Below are positions 1-9,394 of a DNA stretch of 64,000 bases, piece after piece (position 1 is the stretch's first letter; each line of letters begins with the position of its first letter). The notes under the pieces are model-generated. The model was not told the DNA's origin and searched no databases. It saw only the letters and a list, made by a program, of their open reading frames with translations. Made by a program: the position numbers and the translations under genes. Origin of the DNA: Rhodospirillales bacterium. GTDB lineage: Bacteria > Pseudomonadota > Alphaproteobacteria > Rhodospirillales > UBA2165. Location: assembly GCA_022822205.1 (NCBI GenBank), contig JAJECC010000038.1, positions 62,001-126,000 on the forward strand, written 5' to 3'.

Positions 1-164
1 ACGGTGCGCAGCGCCTCGGCGACCGCCGACAGACCGGCAACGGACACGCCGTCGTCCAGAGGCGCGCCGGCCCGGCCGACGATGCCCTCGGGCACCTCGC
101 CGCCCATTGCGGTTTCCCACGGTTGGGTCGGCCCCATCGGGTAATTGTCCATGTTCTCATCCAT
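1..164 (-). CDS. SUF-associated DUF59/SufT-like protein (5' part, cut by window edge)
   Basis: Only the first 54 codons are in the window. They begin Met-Asp-Glu-Asn-Met-Asp-Asn-Tyr-Pro-Met and contain the stretch PTQPWETAMGGEVPEG, a proline/glycine-rich leader. An AAGAAGG ribosome-binding site precedes the ATG, and the gene begins 21 nt after the sufU stop on the same strand. In alphaproteobacterial suf operons the gene after sufS/sufU usually encodes a MIP18/DUF59 Fe-S maturation factor (SufT), and position and N-terminus fit that. The diagnostic DUF59 core is beyond the window edge, so the family name rests mainly on context. Confidence 0.6.
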   Translation of the reverse strand, partial: MDENMDNYPMGPTQPWETAMGGEVPEGIVGRAGAPLDDGVSVAGLSAVAEALRT

Positions 165-185
165 CTTGATCAGCCTTCTTCGTGC

Positions 186-653
186 TCACTCCGTGGTCGC
201 CGCGTCTTCACCCTCGGCGGCGGCGTTCATGGCGTGCCAGGCGAGGGTCGCGCACTTCACCCGCATGGGGAATTGACGAACGCCCGACATCACCTTCAAC
301 TTCTCCAGTTCGTCCTCGAACCCGTCGGCGATCCCGCCGTCATCGTCCCCGGTGCACATCTTGTGGAACCGCTCGAATAGCTCCCGTGCCTCGGCGAGCG
401 ATTTGCCCTTGACCATGTCGGTCATCATCGAGGCCGACGCGATGGAAATGGCGCAGCCCTTCCCTTCAAAGGCGGCATCCCGGATGTTCCGGTCTTCATC
501 GAGCCGCAGGTAGACGGTCAACCGGTCGCCGCACAGGGGATTGTTGCCGAGCGCCTCATGGCTGGCATCCGCCGGACGGCGGAAGTTCCGGGGATTCTTC
601 CCGTGGTCCAGGATTACCTCCTGGTACAGATCTCTCAAATCGTCGTCGATCAT
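186..653 (-). CDS. sufU: SufU-type Fe-S cluster assembly scaffold / sulfur acceptor
   Basis: A 155-residue IscU-fold protein that accepts persulfide sulfur from the desulfurase SufS. Conserved ligands are visible: Cys41 and Asp43 in NPLCGD, Cys67 in GKGCAIS, and Cys134 in RVKCATLAW. These are almost the same positions as the zinc ligands of Bacillus SufU. The segment around residues 98-112 (KMCTGDDDGG) matches the insertion that separates SufU from IscU. The frame is open upstream, but the ATG at 653 overlaps the sufS stop as ATGA, giving translational coupling and the expected N-terminus. SufU in a proteobacterial suf operon replaces the SufE seen in enterics. Confidence 0.9.
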   Translation of the reverse strand: MIDDDLRDLYQEVILDHGKNPRNFRRPADASHEALGNNPLCGDRLTVYLRLDEDRNIRDAAFEGKGCAISIASASMMTDMVKGKSLAEARELFERFHKMCTGDDDGGIADGFEDELEKLKVMSGVRQFPMRVKCATLAWHAMNAAAEGEDAATTE

Positions 654-1906
654 CCGAATATCTCTCTGACCTTTTCCAAGGCTTCGGCCAGCGCGTCCAC
701 CTCCGCGCGGGTGGTGTACATACCGAACGACGCCCGGGACGTCGAGGTCACGCCGAAACGGTCCATCAGCGGCTGCGCGCAATGGTGTCCGGCGCGAACC
801 GCCACCCCGGCGCTGTCGATGATCGTCGCCACGTCATGGGAGTGCACGTCACCGAATTCAAACGACACGATCCCGGCCTTTTGCCGCGCCCGGCCGATGA
901 TCCTGAGCCCTTCCACGTCGGCGAGACGCAACATGGCGTAATCCAGCAGCTCCTTTTCATGGGCGGCAATCCTGTCGAGGCCGACGGCGGTGACGTAGTC
1001 GATGGCGGCGCCAAGCCCGACGGCTTCGACGATCGCCGGCGTGCCGGCCTCGAACCGCGCCGGCGGCTCCCGATAGGTGGTCTTTTCGAACGTGACCAGG
1101 GAGATCATGTCGCCGCCGCCTTCGAAGGGCGGCATCTTCTCCAGCCATTCCGACTTGCCCCACAGCACGCCGATGCCGGTCGGCCCATAGAGCTTGTGGC
1201 CGGTCCAGACATAGAAGTCGCAGTCCAGGTCCTGCACATCGACCCCTTCGTGGACAATGCCCTGGGCCCCGTCAAACAGGACGGGAGTGCCATTGTCATG
1301 GGCCAGCCGGACGACTTCCTTCACCGGCGTGACGGTCCCCAGCACATTGGAGACGTGGGCAACCGCGACCAGCTTGGTCCTGGGGCCGAGCAGTTTCTCG
1401 AACTCGCCGGTCAGGAAATTGCCGGCATCGTCGACGGGCGCCACCTTGATTTCGATGCCCGTGCGGTCGCGCAGCAACTGCCAGGGAACGATGTTGGCGT
1501 GGTGCTCCATCACCGAAACGATGATTTCGTCACCCGCCTCCAGCATCGAGCCGAAGGAATGGGCCACCAGATTGATGGACGCGGTGGCGCTGTGGGTGAA
1601 GACGATTTCATCCGGGCTTTTGGCGTTCATGAATTGAGCCACCTTCGCCCGGGCAATCTCGTAGTTTTCGGTCGCCACCTGGCTGAGATGGTAGGTGCCC
1701 CGGTGTACGTTGGCGTACTGGCTCTCGTAGGCCCGGGTCATGGCGTCGATGACCGCCCGCGGCTTCTGGGCGCTGGCCGCGCTATCCAGGAATACCAGCG
1801 GCCTGCCGTTGACCTCCAGCGACAAGGCCGGAAAATCGCGGCGGACCGCCTCGACGTCGAAGGCGTCGGCGCCGATTGGTTCGGTAAGGTTCACGACGTT
1901 GGTCAT
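650..1906 (-). CDS. sufS: Cysteine desulfurase SufS (group II)
   Basis: A 418-residue PLP enzyme that removes sulfur from L-cysteine to give alanine and an enzyme persulfide for SufU and SufBCD. The PLP lysine is Lys238 in TGHKLYGPTG. The catalytic cysteine is Cys376 in RAGHHCAQPLM, the short active-site loop typical of group II (SufS/CsdA) rather than IscS. The length is normal for the family. The start overlaps the sufD stop by 4 nt (ATGA) and the 3' end overlaps sufU the same way, so the three genes are translationally coupled. It is one of three desulfurases encoded in this operon. Confidence 0.96.
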   Translation of the reverse strand: MTNVVNLTEPIGADAFDVEAVRRDFPALSLEVNGRPLVFLDSAASAQKPRAVIDAMTRAYESQYANVHRGTYHLSQVATENYEIARAKVAQFMNAKSPDEIVFTHSATASINLVAHSFGSMLEAGDEIIVSVMEHHANIVPWQLLRDRTGIEIKVAPVDDAGNFLTGEFEKLLGPRTKLVAVAHVSNVLGTVTPVKEVVRLAHDNGTPVLFDGAQGIVHEGVDVQDLDCDFYVWTGHKLYGPTGIGVLWGKSEWLEKMPPFEGGGDMISLVTFEKTTYREPPARFEAGTPAIVEAVGLGAAIDYVTAVGLDRIAAHEKELLDYAMLRLADVEGLRIIGRARQKAGIVSFEFGDVHSHDVATIIDSAGVAVRAGHHCAQPLMDRFGVTSTSRASFGMYTTRAEVDALAEALEKVREIFG

Positions 1907-3216
1907 GCTTCGTCCGTTTCCTGTGCATGGGCGAGCCAGTTGCCGACCGCATCCCGAAGCAGCGGCTCGATGGGTTCCTCCCGGACACCGTCTATCACTT
2001 CGCCGAGAAATGCCTCGACCAGCATGCCGCGGGCCTGCGCCTCGGGGATGCCGCGGGCACGGAGATAGAACAGCGCGTCGTCGTCAAGCTCGCCGGCGGT
2101 CGCGCCGTGGGAGCATTTGACGTCGTCGGCGAAGATTTCCAGCTGAGGCTTGGTATCAATCTCGGCCTTGTCCGACAACAACAGGGTTTTGTTGGTCATC
2201 CGGCCGTCCGTGCCGTCGGCGCCGGCCTCGACCCGGATGTTGCCCTGGAACACGGCCCGCGCCGAGCCGGTCAGGGCGCCCTTGTAGAGCTGCTCGGAGT
2301 TGGAGTTTCTGGTCGCGTGGCGGACGACGGTGGTGTTGTCGAGGACCTGCGATCCGTCACCGAGATACACGCCGTTGAGCCGGGCAACGGAATCTTCGGC
2401 GGTGAGGCCGACCTGGACCTCGTCCCGGGCGACCGCCGCCCCCTGCTGAAGGACGAAACTGTCGTAGATCCCGCCGCCATCGATCCTGGCGCGGACAGTG
2501 TTGACGTGGACGCTGCCGGCGCCCTGCCGCTGAACCCGCCGGTGCTCGACGGTGGCGCCCTCGGCGACGGTGACCATGGTCGCGCCGTTGAAAAACTGCT
2601 GCGAGGGAGCGGCGCCCAGATGGGTCTCGATGATCCGCACCCGGCTGCCGGCGCCGGCAATGATCATGTTGCGGGGCTGGCGTGCCGTCGGGGCATCGCC
2701 GCCGGTATCGGCAAAGACGATTTCCAGGGTTGCGGCGATTTCCGCCTTCTCGGCCACCTCGACCACATAGCCGTCTTCGAGGAACGCCCCGTTGAGCGCC
2801 AGCAACGGCTGATCTCCGCCGAGGTCGCCGAGACGCGGCTGAATCAGGTCCGCACCGCTTTCCAGTCGGTCGGCGAGGGGCGTGAACCGCAGGCCGTCGA
2901 AATCCCGAAGTTGCGACAGATCATTCCGGAAAACGCCGTCGACGAACACGAGGCGCGGCCCGGCGCCGACGGCATCCGGCAGATCGACGGCGGCGTCCGC
3001 ATTGCCGGGGGTTTCGGAAAAGTCGAAGCCGTCGAGGGCGCGAAGATTGGTGTACTTCCACTCCTCCACCTTCGGCGTCGGCAGGCCGGTCCTGCCGAAC
3101 GATTGGACGGCCGCCTCGCGGAGACCGGCGAGCCATTCGATCCCCTGTCCGGGCAGCGTCTCGCGCACCGCTTCGTAGCGGTCGAGCATCGCCCGGCTTG
3201 CTGACGTAATACTCAT
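1903..3216 (-). CDS. sufD: Fe-S cluster assembly protein SufD
   Basis: A 437-residue SufB/SufD-family protein, a beta-helix partner in the cytosolic SufBC2D complex on which Fe-S clusters are built. The N-terminal ~100 residues carry the SufD-type segment (PTPKVEEWKYTNLRAL). The C-terminal part has the conserved core: ALTGSARAVFQGNIRVE, then LLLSDKAEIDTKPQLEI, then DDVKCSHGATAGELD near residue 360. The cysteine-histidine pair in CSHGAT is a family hallmark. Its ATG directly follows the sufC stop with no gap, so its ribosome-binding site lies inside sufC. It is distinguished from SufB by sequence and by its shorter N-terminal domain. Confidence 0.95.
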   Translation of the reverse strand: MSITSASRAMLDRYEAVRETLPGQGIEWLAGLREAAVQSFGRTGLPTPKVEEWKYTNLRALDGFDFSETPGNADAAVDLPDAVGAGPRLVFVDGVFRNDLSQLRDFDGLRFTPLADRLESGADLIQPRLGDLGGDQPLLALNGAFLEDGYVVEVAEKAEIAATLEIVFADTGGDAPTARQPRNMIIAGAGSRVRIIETHLGAAPSQQFFNGATMVTVAEGATVEHRRVQRQGAGSVHVNTVRARIDGGGIYDSFVLQQGAAVARDEVQVGLTAEDSVARLNGVYLGDGSQVLDNTTVVRHATRNSNSEQLYKGALTGSARAVFQGNIRVEAGADGTDGRMTNKTLLLSDKAEIDTKPQLEIFADDVKCSHGATAGELDDDALFYLRARGIPEAQARGMLVEAFLGEVIDGVREEPIEPLLRDAVGNWLAHAQETDEA

Positions 3217-3966
3217 CTATGCGGCCGCCTTTGAAAACCCGGCGTAACCCTTCTCCTCGAGCTCGCGCGCCAGATCGGCGTCGCCCGAGGCAACGATTTT
3301 GCCGCCGGCCAGAACATGGACGCGGTCGGGAACGACGTAGTCCAGCAAACGCTGATAGTGGGTGATCACCAGCATCGACCGCTCCGGCGACCGCAGGCTG
3401 GTGACGCCCTCGCCGACGATTTTCAGGGCATCCACATCGAGGCCGCTGTCGGTCTCGTCGAGCACCGCGAGCGAGGGGCGGAGCACCGCCATCTGCAGCA
3501 CCTCGTTGCGCTTTTTCTCACCGCCGGAGAAGCCGACATTGACGGCGCGCTTCAGCAATTCGTCCGTGATGTTCAGGGTCGCGGTCTGTTCGCGGACGAA
3601 CTTGAGGAAATCCATGGCATCCAGCTCGTCCTCGCCCCGGTAGGCGCGTATCGCGTTGAGCGAGGTCTTGAGGAAGTTCATGGTCGAGACGCCGGGAATT
3701 TCCACCGGGTACTGGAAGGCGAGAAACAGGCCTTCACCGGCGCGCTCGTCGGGCTCCATCTCCATCAGGTCCCTGCCGTTGAACAGGATCGACCCTTCGG
3801 TCACCTCGTAGCCGTCACGGCCGGCGATCACGTAGGACAACGTGCTCTTGCCCGAGCCGTTCGGTCCCATGATGGCGTGGACCTCGCCCGGCCCCATGGT
3901 CAGGTCGAGGCCCTTGAGGATCGGCTTTCCGTCGACGCTGGCGTGCAGATTTTTAATTTCCAACAT
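3217..3966 (-). CDS. sufC: Fe-S cluster assembly ATPase SufC
   Basis: A 249-residue ABC-type ATPase that drives the conformational change of SufBC2D. Walker A is MGPNGSGKST at about residues 33-42, the signature is FSGGEKKRNE, and Walker B is LAVLDETDSGLD, with the non-canonical ETDSGLD typical of SufC. The frame is open 14 codons further upstream, but MLEIKNLHA at 3966 matches the family N-terminus and has GGAAGAG upstream. A four-copy 10-bp tandem repeat lies 25 nt upstream in the spacer after sufB. sufC and sufD are directly adjacent. Confidence 0.96.
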   Translation of the reverse strand: MLEIKNLHASVDGKPILKGLDLTMGPGEVHAIMGPNGSGKSTLSYVIAGRDGYEVTEGSILFNGRDLMEMEPDERAGEGLFLAFQYPVEIPGVSTMNFLKTSLNAIRAYRGEDELDAMDFLKFVREQTATLNITDELLKRAVNVGFSGGEKKRNEVLQMAVLRPSLAVLDETDSGLDVDALKIVGEGVTSLRSPERSMLVITHYQRLLDYVVPDRVHVLAGGKIVASGDADLARELEEKGYAGFSKAAA

Positions 3967-3990
3967 ATTTTTTAAGAACTCTTCCGGCTG

Positions 3991-4030
3991 ATGGACATTT
4001 ATGGACATTCATGGACATTCATGGACATTT
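3991..4030. repeat. Four-copy 10-bp tandem repeat in the sufB-sufC spacer
   Basis: Four perfect-length units of ATGGACATTY (+ strand) lie head to tail; units 1 and 4 end in T, units 2 and 3 in C. On the transcribed minus strand they read RAATGTCCAT, so the mRNA spacer carries four AUG triplets upstream of the sufC start. Slipped-strand expansion is the simplest origin. Whether it affects SufC translation is unknown. Confidence 0.9.
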
Positions 4031-4059
4031 GATGACTTCTTTTCGTTCCAATTCGCGCC

Positions 4060-5520
4060 TTATCCGACGCTTCCCTCGAGGCTGATTCCGACCAGCTTCT
4101 GTGCCTCGACGGCGAATTCCATGGGCAGTTCCTGCAGCACCTCGCGGCAGAATCCGTTGACGATCAGGGCAACGGCCTCCTCCTCGCCGATGCCCCGCTG
4201 GCGGCAATAGAACAACTGGTCGTCGCTGATCTTCGAGGTCGTCGCTTCGTGCTCGACCTGGGCGGAGCGGTTGCGGCTCTCGATATAGGGCACCGTATGG
4301 GCGCCGCACTCCGATCCGATGAGCAGTGAATCGCACTGGGAATAATTCCGCGCACCCGAGGCATTGGGCATCATCTTCACCAGCCCGCGGTAGGTGGCCT
4401 GGGATTTACCCGCCGAAATTCCCTTGGAAATGATCCTCGACTTGGTGTCCTTGCCGAGATGGATCATCTTGGTGCCCGTATCGGCCTGCTGGAAGTTGTT
4501 GGTGATAGCGATGGAATAGAACTCGCCCACCGACCGGTCGCCCTGCAGGATGCAACTCGGATACTTCCAGGTAATCGCCGAGCCGGTCTCGACCTGGGTC
4601 CAGGAAATCTTGGAATCGTCGCCGCGGCAGGCGCCCCGCTTGGTGACGAAGTTGTAGATGCCGCCGACACCGTTTTCGTCGCCGGGATACCAGTTCTGAA
4701 CCGTCGAGTATTTGATTTCCGCGTCCTTGTGGGCGACCAGTTCGACAACCGCCGCGTGGAGCTGGTTCTCGTCCCGCATCGGCGCGGTGCAGCCTTCGAG
4801 GTAGCTTACGTAGGCGCCCTCATCGGCGATGATCAGCGTCCGCTCGAATTGGCCCGTATTGGCCGCGTTGATCCGGAAATAGGTGGAGAGCTCCATCGGG
4901 CAGCGCACCCCTTTCGGGATGTAGACGAACGAGCCGTCGGTGAATACCGCGCAATTGAGCGTCGCGAAAAAATTGTCCGAGTAGGGAACGACGGAGCCGA
5001 GATATTCCTTCACCAGTTCCGGATGGTCCTTCACCGCTTCGGAGATCGAGCAAAAGATCACCCCGTGGGCGGCGAGGGTCTCCTTGAACGTCGTCGCCAC
5101 CGAGACGCTGTCGAACACCGCGTCCACGGCGACGTTCTTCACGCCCGCGAGCACCTCCTGTTCGTGCAGGGGAATGCCGAGCTTCTCGTAGGTGGCCAGC
5201 AGTTCCGGGTCCACGTCGTCGAGGCTTTCCGGCCCGTCTTCCGCCGACTTGGGCGCCGAATAGTAATAGGCGTCCTGATAGTCGATGGGCGGGTAGCCGA
5301 CCTTGGCCCAGTCCGGCTCCTCCATGGTCAGCCAGTGCTCATAGGCCTTGAGGCGCCAGTCGAGCAGCCATTGGGGCTCCTCCTTCTTGGCCGAGATGAA
5401 CCGGATGATGTCCTCGTTCAGGCCCTTGGGCGCCGTATCCGTATCGATATCGGTGACGAAGCCGTATTTGTACTTTTCGACTTCCCGGACCGTTTGGACG
5501 GTTTCTTGAGTGACTGCCAT
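4060..5520 (-). CDS. sufB: Fe-S cluster assembly scaffold SufB
   Basis: A 486-residue SufB, the main cluster-building subunit of SufBC2D. Conserved stretches include [53 protein letters not shown] and the C-terminal [17 protein letters not shown]. The cysteine in YLEGCTAP lies in the region used for sulfur transfer. Length is normal. The ATG at 5520 has a GGAGGG site upstream and follows the iscS stop by 40 nt. A 93-nt spacer with a tandem repeat separates it from sufC, the loosest junction in an otherwise tightly packed operon. Confidence 0.97.
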   Translation of the reverse strand: MAVTQETVQTVREVEKYKYGFVTDIDTDTAPKGLNEDIIRFISAKKEEPQWLLDWRLKAYEHWLTMEEPDWAKVGYPPIDYQDAYYYSAPKSAEDGPESLDDVDPELLATYEKLGIPLHEQEVLAGVKNVAVDAVFDSVSVATTFKETLAAHGVIFCSISEAVKDHPELVKEYLGSVVPYSDNFFATLNCAVFTDGSFVYIPKGVRCPMELSTYFRINAANTGQFERTLIIADEGAYVSYLEGCTAPMRDENQLHAAVVELVAHKDAEIKYSTVQNWYPGDENGVGGIYNFVTKRGACRGDDSKISWTQVETGSAITWKYPSCILQGDRSVGEFYSIAITNNFQQADTGTKMIHLGKDTKSRIISKGISAGKSQATYRGLVKMMPNASGARNYSQCDSLLIGSECGAHTVPYIESRNRSAQVEHEATTSKISDDQLFYCRQRGIGEEEAVALIVNGFCREVLQELPMEFAVEAQKLVGISLEGSVG

Positions 5521-5560
5521 CGTTTTCTCGTTTCCCTCCGGGGCCTGACTAAGGCTCCGG

Positions 5561-6742
5561 TTATTCGGCCGCCACGGAATTCGCGGCGCCCCTCTTACGT
5601 AGTTGCGTGATCGCCTCGATCAATCGATCGCCGGCAATTTTTGTTTCCTCGGCGGTGGTGAAACGCCCGAGCCCGATGCGCAGGCTGCCCTCCGCCTGTT
5701 CGTCCGTAAGGCCGAGGGAGCGGAGAACGTGCGAGGATTCCGACTCCGCCGACGAGCACGCCGACCCCGACGACACGGCGATGTCCGGCATGGCGGCCAT
5801 CATGGCATCGGCCGGCAGCCCCTCGACGCTGATATTGAGGTTTCCGGCAATCCGATTTTCGCCGTGGCCGTTGAGCTTGATGCCCGGCACCGCTTCGGTA
5901 ATCCGCCGAAGCAGGCCGTCGCGGAGCAGGCGGAGGCGGTTCGCCTCGCCGGCCATCTCCTCGGCCGCGATCGCACAGGCCGCGCCGATGCCGACGGCCA
6001 GCGGCGCCGGGACGGTGCCCGGACGCACCCCCTGCTCCTGCCCGCCGCCGCTGAAGATGGGCGCCACCCGGACCCCGGAATCCTCACGCTTGTACAGCGC
6101 GCCGACGCCCATGGGGCCATACAGCTTGTGGCCGGAAATGCTCAGCAGATCGATGTTCATCTCCCCCACATCGAGCGGAATCTTGCCGGCGGCCTGGGCC
6201 GCGTCGGTATGCAGGCAGGCGCCCGCCGCCCGGCAGATGGCGCCGATCTCGGCCATCGGCTGGATCACGCCGACCTCGTTCTGCACCGCCATGACGGAGA
6301 CCAGCAGCGTGTCCCCGGTGACCGCGGCCCGAAGCTCGTCGAGATCGATCATGCCCTCGGCGTCCACCGGCAGATAGGTTACGTCGAAACCCTGATCGTC
6401 GAGTTCCAGCACCGAGTTCAACACGCACAGGTGCTCGGTCACGCAAGTGACCACATGGCGCCGGGTGTTGCGGCGCCCCGACGCCAAGCCCTTGATGGCG
6501 ATGTTGTTGGATTCGGTGGCGCCCGACGTGAAAAAGATCTCCCGCGGCAGGGCGCCGATCAGCCCGGCGACCTGCGCGCGCGCCGCCTCGACGGCCCCGC
6601 TCGCCTCGGCGCCGAAGGCATGGCTGTCCGAATGGGGATTGCCGAACTTGCCGGAGAAATACGGCAGCATGGCCTCGACCACCCGCGGATCGGTGGGCGT
6701 GGTCGCCTGATTGTCCAGATAGATGCGCTGCCGCTGATTCAT
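5561..6742 (-). CDS. iscS: Cysteine desulfurase, IscS/NifS group I
   Basis: A 393-residue class V PLP enzyme that makes persulfide sulfur from cysteine. The PLP lysine is Lys206 in [10 protein letters not shown]. The active cysteine is Cys329 in [17 protein letters not shown], the long mobile loop of group I. The reading frame extends upstream, but the ATG at 6742 follows a perfect GAGGAGG and gives the expected start ([16 protein letters not shown]). It lies 13 nt after the preceding desulfurase gene. Because SufS is also present, this enzyme may serve other sulfur acceptors (for example tRNA thiolation) as well as clusters. That division of labour is inference. Confidence 0.94.
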   Translation of the reverse strand: MNQRQRIYLDNQATTPTDPRVVEAMLPYFSGKFGNPHSDSHAFGAEASGAVEAARAQVAGLIGALPREIFFTSGATESNNIAIKGLASGRRNTRRHVVTCVTEHLCVLNSVLELDDQGFDVTYLPVDAEGMIDLDELRAAVTGDTLLVSVMAVQNEVGVIQPMAEIGAICRAAGACLHTDAAQAAGKIPLDVGEMNIDLLSISGHKLYGPMGVGALYKREDSGVRVAPIFSGGGQEQGVRPGTVPAPLAVGIGAACAIAAEEMAGEANRLRLLRDGLLRRITEAVPGIKLNGHGENRIAGNLNISVEGLPADAMMAAMPDIAVSSGSACSSAESESSHVLRSLGLTDEQAEGSLRIGLGRFTTAEETKIAGDRLIEAITQLRKRGAANSVAAE

Positions 6743-6755
6743 TCCGGAAACCTCC

Positions 6756-7877
6756 TCACGCCGCGCTTGCCTGGGCGGCGGCGGCCCGGGTCCGGCCGTG
6801 AAGTTCCGACCAGGCCGAAACGAAGGCCTGGACATCATCCTCCGTCGAGTCCCAACCCAGGCTCACCCGGATGGATGATTGGGCGAGATCGTCGGGCGCC
6901 CCCATTGCGGCAAGCACATGGGACGGCTCGACCTTGCCCGACGAGCAGGCCGAACCGGCACTGACCATCACCCCGGCCAGGTCGAGGGAAATGACCTGGG
7001 TCTCGCTGGGCAGGCCGCGGACGCCGAAACACAGGGTGTTGGGCAGCCGCTCGGCGCGCGCGCCGAAGAAGACGGCTTCGGGCGCGGCCGCACCGATCCG
7101 CAGTTCCATGTCGTCGCGCAGTTCTTCGACGGCATCGTAGCAGGCCATCGAGGTGCAGGCCGCGTCGAGCGCCGCGCCGAAGGCGGCGATCCCGGGAACG
7201 TTCTCGGTCCCCGCCCGGTGTCCCCGCTCCTGACCGCCGCCCCGTATCTGGGGTTCGAGGCCGACGCCGTCACGAACGATCAGGGCGCCGACGCCCTGCG
7301 GCCCGCCCAGTTTATGGGACGACACGGTCATCATATCCGCGCCGAGCCAGACCATGTCCACGGGCAGCTTGCCCGCCGCCTGAACCGCATCGGTGTGCAG
7401 CAGCGCCCCATGCCGGCGGGCGATCTCGGCCGCCGCCGCCACCGGCTGGACCACGCCGGTTTCGTTGTTCGCCAGCATGATGGAAACCAGCGCCGGCGCA
7501 TCATGCCCGGCCAGCAGGGCCTCGAGGGCGGCAAGGTCGACGACGCCGTCCCCGTCCGCCGGGATGATTTCGGCCCCAGGCGCGGCTTCCAGGACGGACG
7601 GATGCTCGATCGCCGACACCAGCAGGCGTTTCCGTCCGGCGCCCTTGATCGCCAGATTATTGGCTTCCGTGCCGCCGCTGGTGAACACCACCCCGGCAGG
7701 CGCCGCGCCGAGCGCCCCGGCCACTTGTTCCCGCGCCGTCTCCACATGCGCCCGCGCCCGGCGCCCGGCCCCATGCACCGAGGACCCGTTGCCCGTCTCG
7801 GCAAGCAGGCGGGTCATGATCTCGGCGGCTTCGGGCCGAAGCGGCGCCGTCGCGTTGTAGTCGAGATAAGCGCTCAC
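6756..7877 (-). CDS. NifS-like cysteine desulfurase family protein
   Basis: A 373-residue class V aminotransferase-fold protein, paralogous to its downstream neighbour. Counting from the GTG at 7877, the PLP lysine is Lys189 (SSHKLGGPQG) and the active cysteine is Cys311 (SAGSACSSGKVEPSHVL), so it should be an active group I desulfurase. The frame continues to a TTG at 7907, but GTG at 7877 gives the family N-terminus SAYLDYNATAPL. It lies between iscR and iscS. Alphaproteobacterial suf operons often carry this extra NifS-like gene. Its specific sulfur acceptor cannot be told from sequence. Confidence 0.9.
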   Translation of the reverse strand: MSAYLDYNATAPLRPEAAEIMTRLLAETGNGSSVHGAGRRARAHVETAREQVAGALGAAPAGVVFTSGGTEANNLAIKGAGRKRLLVSAIEHPSVLEAAPGAEIIPADGDGVVDLAALEALLAGHDAPALVSIMLANNETGVVQPVAAAAEIARRHGALLHTDAVQAAGKLPVDMVWLGADMMTVSSHKLGGPQGVGALIVRDGVGLEPQIRGGGQERGHRAGTENVPGIAAFGAALDAACTSMACYDAVEELRDDMELRIGAAAPEAVFFGARAERLPNTLCFGVRGLPSETQVISLDLAGVMVSAGSACSSGKVEPSHVLAAMGAPDDLAQSSIRVSLGWDSTEDDVQAFVSAWSELHGRTRAAAAQASAA

Positions 7878-7946
7878 AAGCTGGTTCCGTTCGCTATTCG
7901 TGGTCAATTGCGGCGGCCGGACCGATGCCGGCCGAAACCGGCCCGG

Positions 7947-8459
7947 CTATTCCGCGGGAACCGGCGCAGGCTGCGGCTGCGGCGTCACGGGAACCGGCTG
8001 CCCGATCACCATCTCCGGCGCGCCCAGCAGGCCGCTGGTCCCCAGAACCCGGTTCTCGATCACGTCCTCGAGGGTGACCGAGCTCAGGTAGAGGTAAATC
8101 TGGTTGCCCAGTTCCTCCCACAAATCGTGGGTCAGGCAGCGGCTGCGGTCGGTATGGCATCCCTCCGGCGACCCCGGGGTACAACGGGTGGCCTTGATCG
8201 GCTCGTCGACCGCCAGGATGATGTCGGAAATCCGCATCTCGTTGGCGGCGCGGGCCAGCTGATAGCCGCCGCCAGGGCCCCGGACGCTTTTGACCTGGGA
8301 TCCTTTGCGGAGCTTGCCGAACAGCTGCTCCAAATAGGAAAGCGAAATATCCTGACGCTCGGCGATGTCGGCCAACGCGACGGGCTGGCCCTCTCGGCTT
8401 TGACGGGCCAGATCAACCATTGCCATGACGGCATAACGGCCCTTGGTGCTCAGCTTCAC
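7947..8459 (-). CDS. iscR: Rrf2-family Fe-S regulator, IscR-like
   Basis: A 170-residue transcription factor with an N-terminal winged helix (MKLSTKGRYAVMAM, then LSYLEQLFGKLRKGSQVKSV) and a cluster-binding loop. The likely ligands are Cys93, Cys101 and Cys108 with His111, matching the three-cysteine-plus-histidine pattern of IscR, although the spacing (CX7CX6C) is wider than in E. coli. It should sense Fe-S cluster demand and regulate this operon. The start is GTG with AAGGAGA seven bases upstream. The C-terminal ~25 residues are proline/glutamine-rich (VTPQPQPAPVPAE). The gene sits between cysE and the desulfurases. Confidence 0.92.
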   Translation of the reverse strand: MKLSTKGRYAVMAMVDLARQSREGQPVALADIAERQDISLSYLEQLFGKLRKGSQVKSVRGPGGGYQLARAANEMRISDIILAVDEPIKATRCTPGSPEGCHTDRSRCLTHDLWEELGNQIYLYLSSVTLEDVIENRVLGTSGLLGAPEMVIGQPVPVTPQPQPAPVPAE

Positions 8460-8510
8460 TAGCTGTCTCCTTCAATTGCTGCGATCGCCACGGCCCTCGG
8501 GCGGGGACGA

Positions 8511-9290
8511 TCAGTCATTCCCGGTGCGGGTCAGCGGGTCTTCCTCCCCGCCTTGGCCGCGGTCGCTGTCTTCTTGATTGTTCATTGTTTCGCGGGCGCC
8601 GTTGCCCCGGCGCTTCAGCTCTTGGTTGTCGCGCTCGAGGCCGTCGATGCGCGCCGTCAGCGCCTGCAATTGGCTGCGCAGGCTCTCGAAACTCTTGGCC
8701 ACCGGATCGGGCAGGTCATCGGTCGGCGTGCCGTAGGCGGTGAAGTCGTCATCCGGGGACCTGCCCCTGGCCATGACCATCTTGGCCGGGATGCCGACCA
8801 TGGTGGCGCCTTCGGGCACGTCCTTCAGCACCACGGCGTTGGCGCCGATGCGCGCGCCTTCACCGACGGTGATGGGCCCCAGGACTTGTGCGCCGGAGCC
8901 GACAATGACCCGGTCGCGCACCGTCGGGTGGCGCTTGCCCTTCTCCAGCGACGTCCCGCCGAGCGTCACGCCCTGGTAGAGGGTCACGTCGTCGCCGATC
9001 TCGGAGGTCTCGCCGATCACCACGCCGGTGCCGTGGTCGATGAACATCCGGCGCCCGATCGTCGCGCCGGGATGAATTTCAATGCCGGTGACCACCTTGG
9101 CGAAGTTGGAAACGAAACGGGCGATCAGATGAAAGCCCTTGCGCCAGAACAGGTTGGAAAACCGGTAATACAGAATGGCGTGATAGCCGGGATAGCACAG
9201 AAATACTTCGAGCTTGGAGCGCGCCGCCGGGTCCCGGTCCATGAACGACCGAATATCTTCGTGAAGTCTCTTGAAAAAGCGCTGCTTCAT
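8511..9290 (-). CDS. cysE: Serine O-acetyltransferase
   Basis: A 259-residue left-handed beta-helix acyltransferase that makes O-acetylserine from serine and acetyl-CoA, the committed step of cysteine synthesis. Hexapeptide repeats run from about residue 70 to 170 ([52 protein letters not shown]), with the catalytic Asp-His in FIDHGTG. The true start is the ATG at 9290 ([13 protein letters not shown]); the upstream extension is non-homologous. A charged tail of ~60 residues after the catalytic domain includes a probable coiled coil (200-228). It is the first gene after the operon promoter, so cysteine supply is coupled to Fe-S assembly. Confidence 0.93.
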   Translation of the reverse strand: MKQRFFKRLHEDIRSFMDRDPAARSKLEVFLCYPGYHAILYYRFSNLFWRKGFHLIARFVSNFAKVVTGIEIHPGATIGRRMFIDHGTGVVIGETSEIGDDVTLYQGVTLGGTSLEKGKRHPTVRDRVIVGSGAQVLGPITVGEGARIGANAVVLKDVPEGATMVGIPAKMVMARGRSPDDDFTAYGTPTDDLPDPVAKSFESLRSQLQALTARIDGLERDNQELKRRGNGARETMNNQEDSDRGQGGEEDPLTRTGND

Positions 9291-9394
9291 TGTGCTAGTA
9301 TCCGCCGCCCGTTCGTCCGGAGGGACGGCCGTGGATACGGAGTCCCGCCGTCCAAATGGTGCCACAAGGTCTAATCCCAGGTAATTTAGTCGGG

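Noticed and set aside
3967..4008. A 14-residue N-terminal extension of SufC
   Set aside because: It is encoded in the tandem-repeat spacer, lacks a ribosome-binding site and is absent from the SufC family.
3991..4030. CRISPR-like array
   Set aside because: The units are 10 bp with no spacers and no cas genes are nearby; it is a simple tandem repeat.
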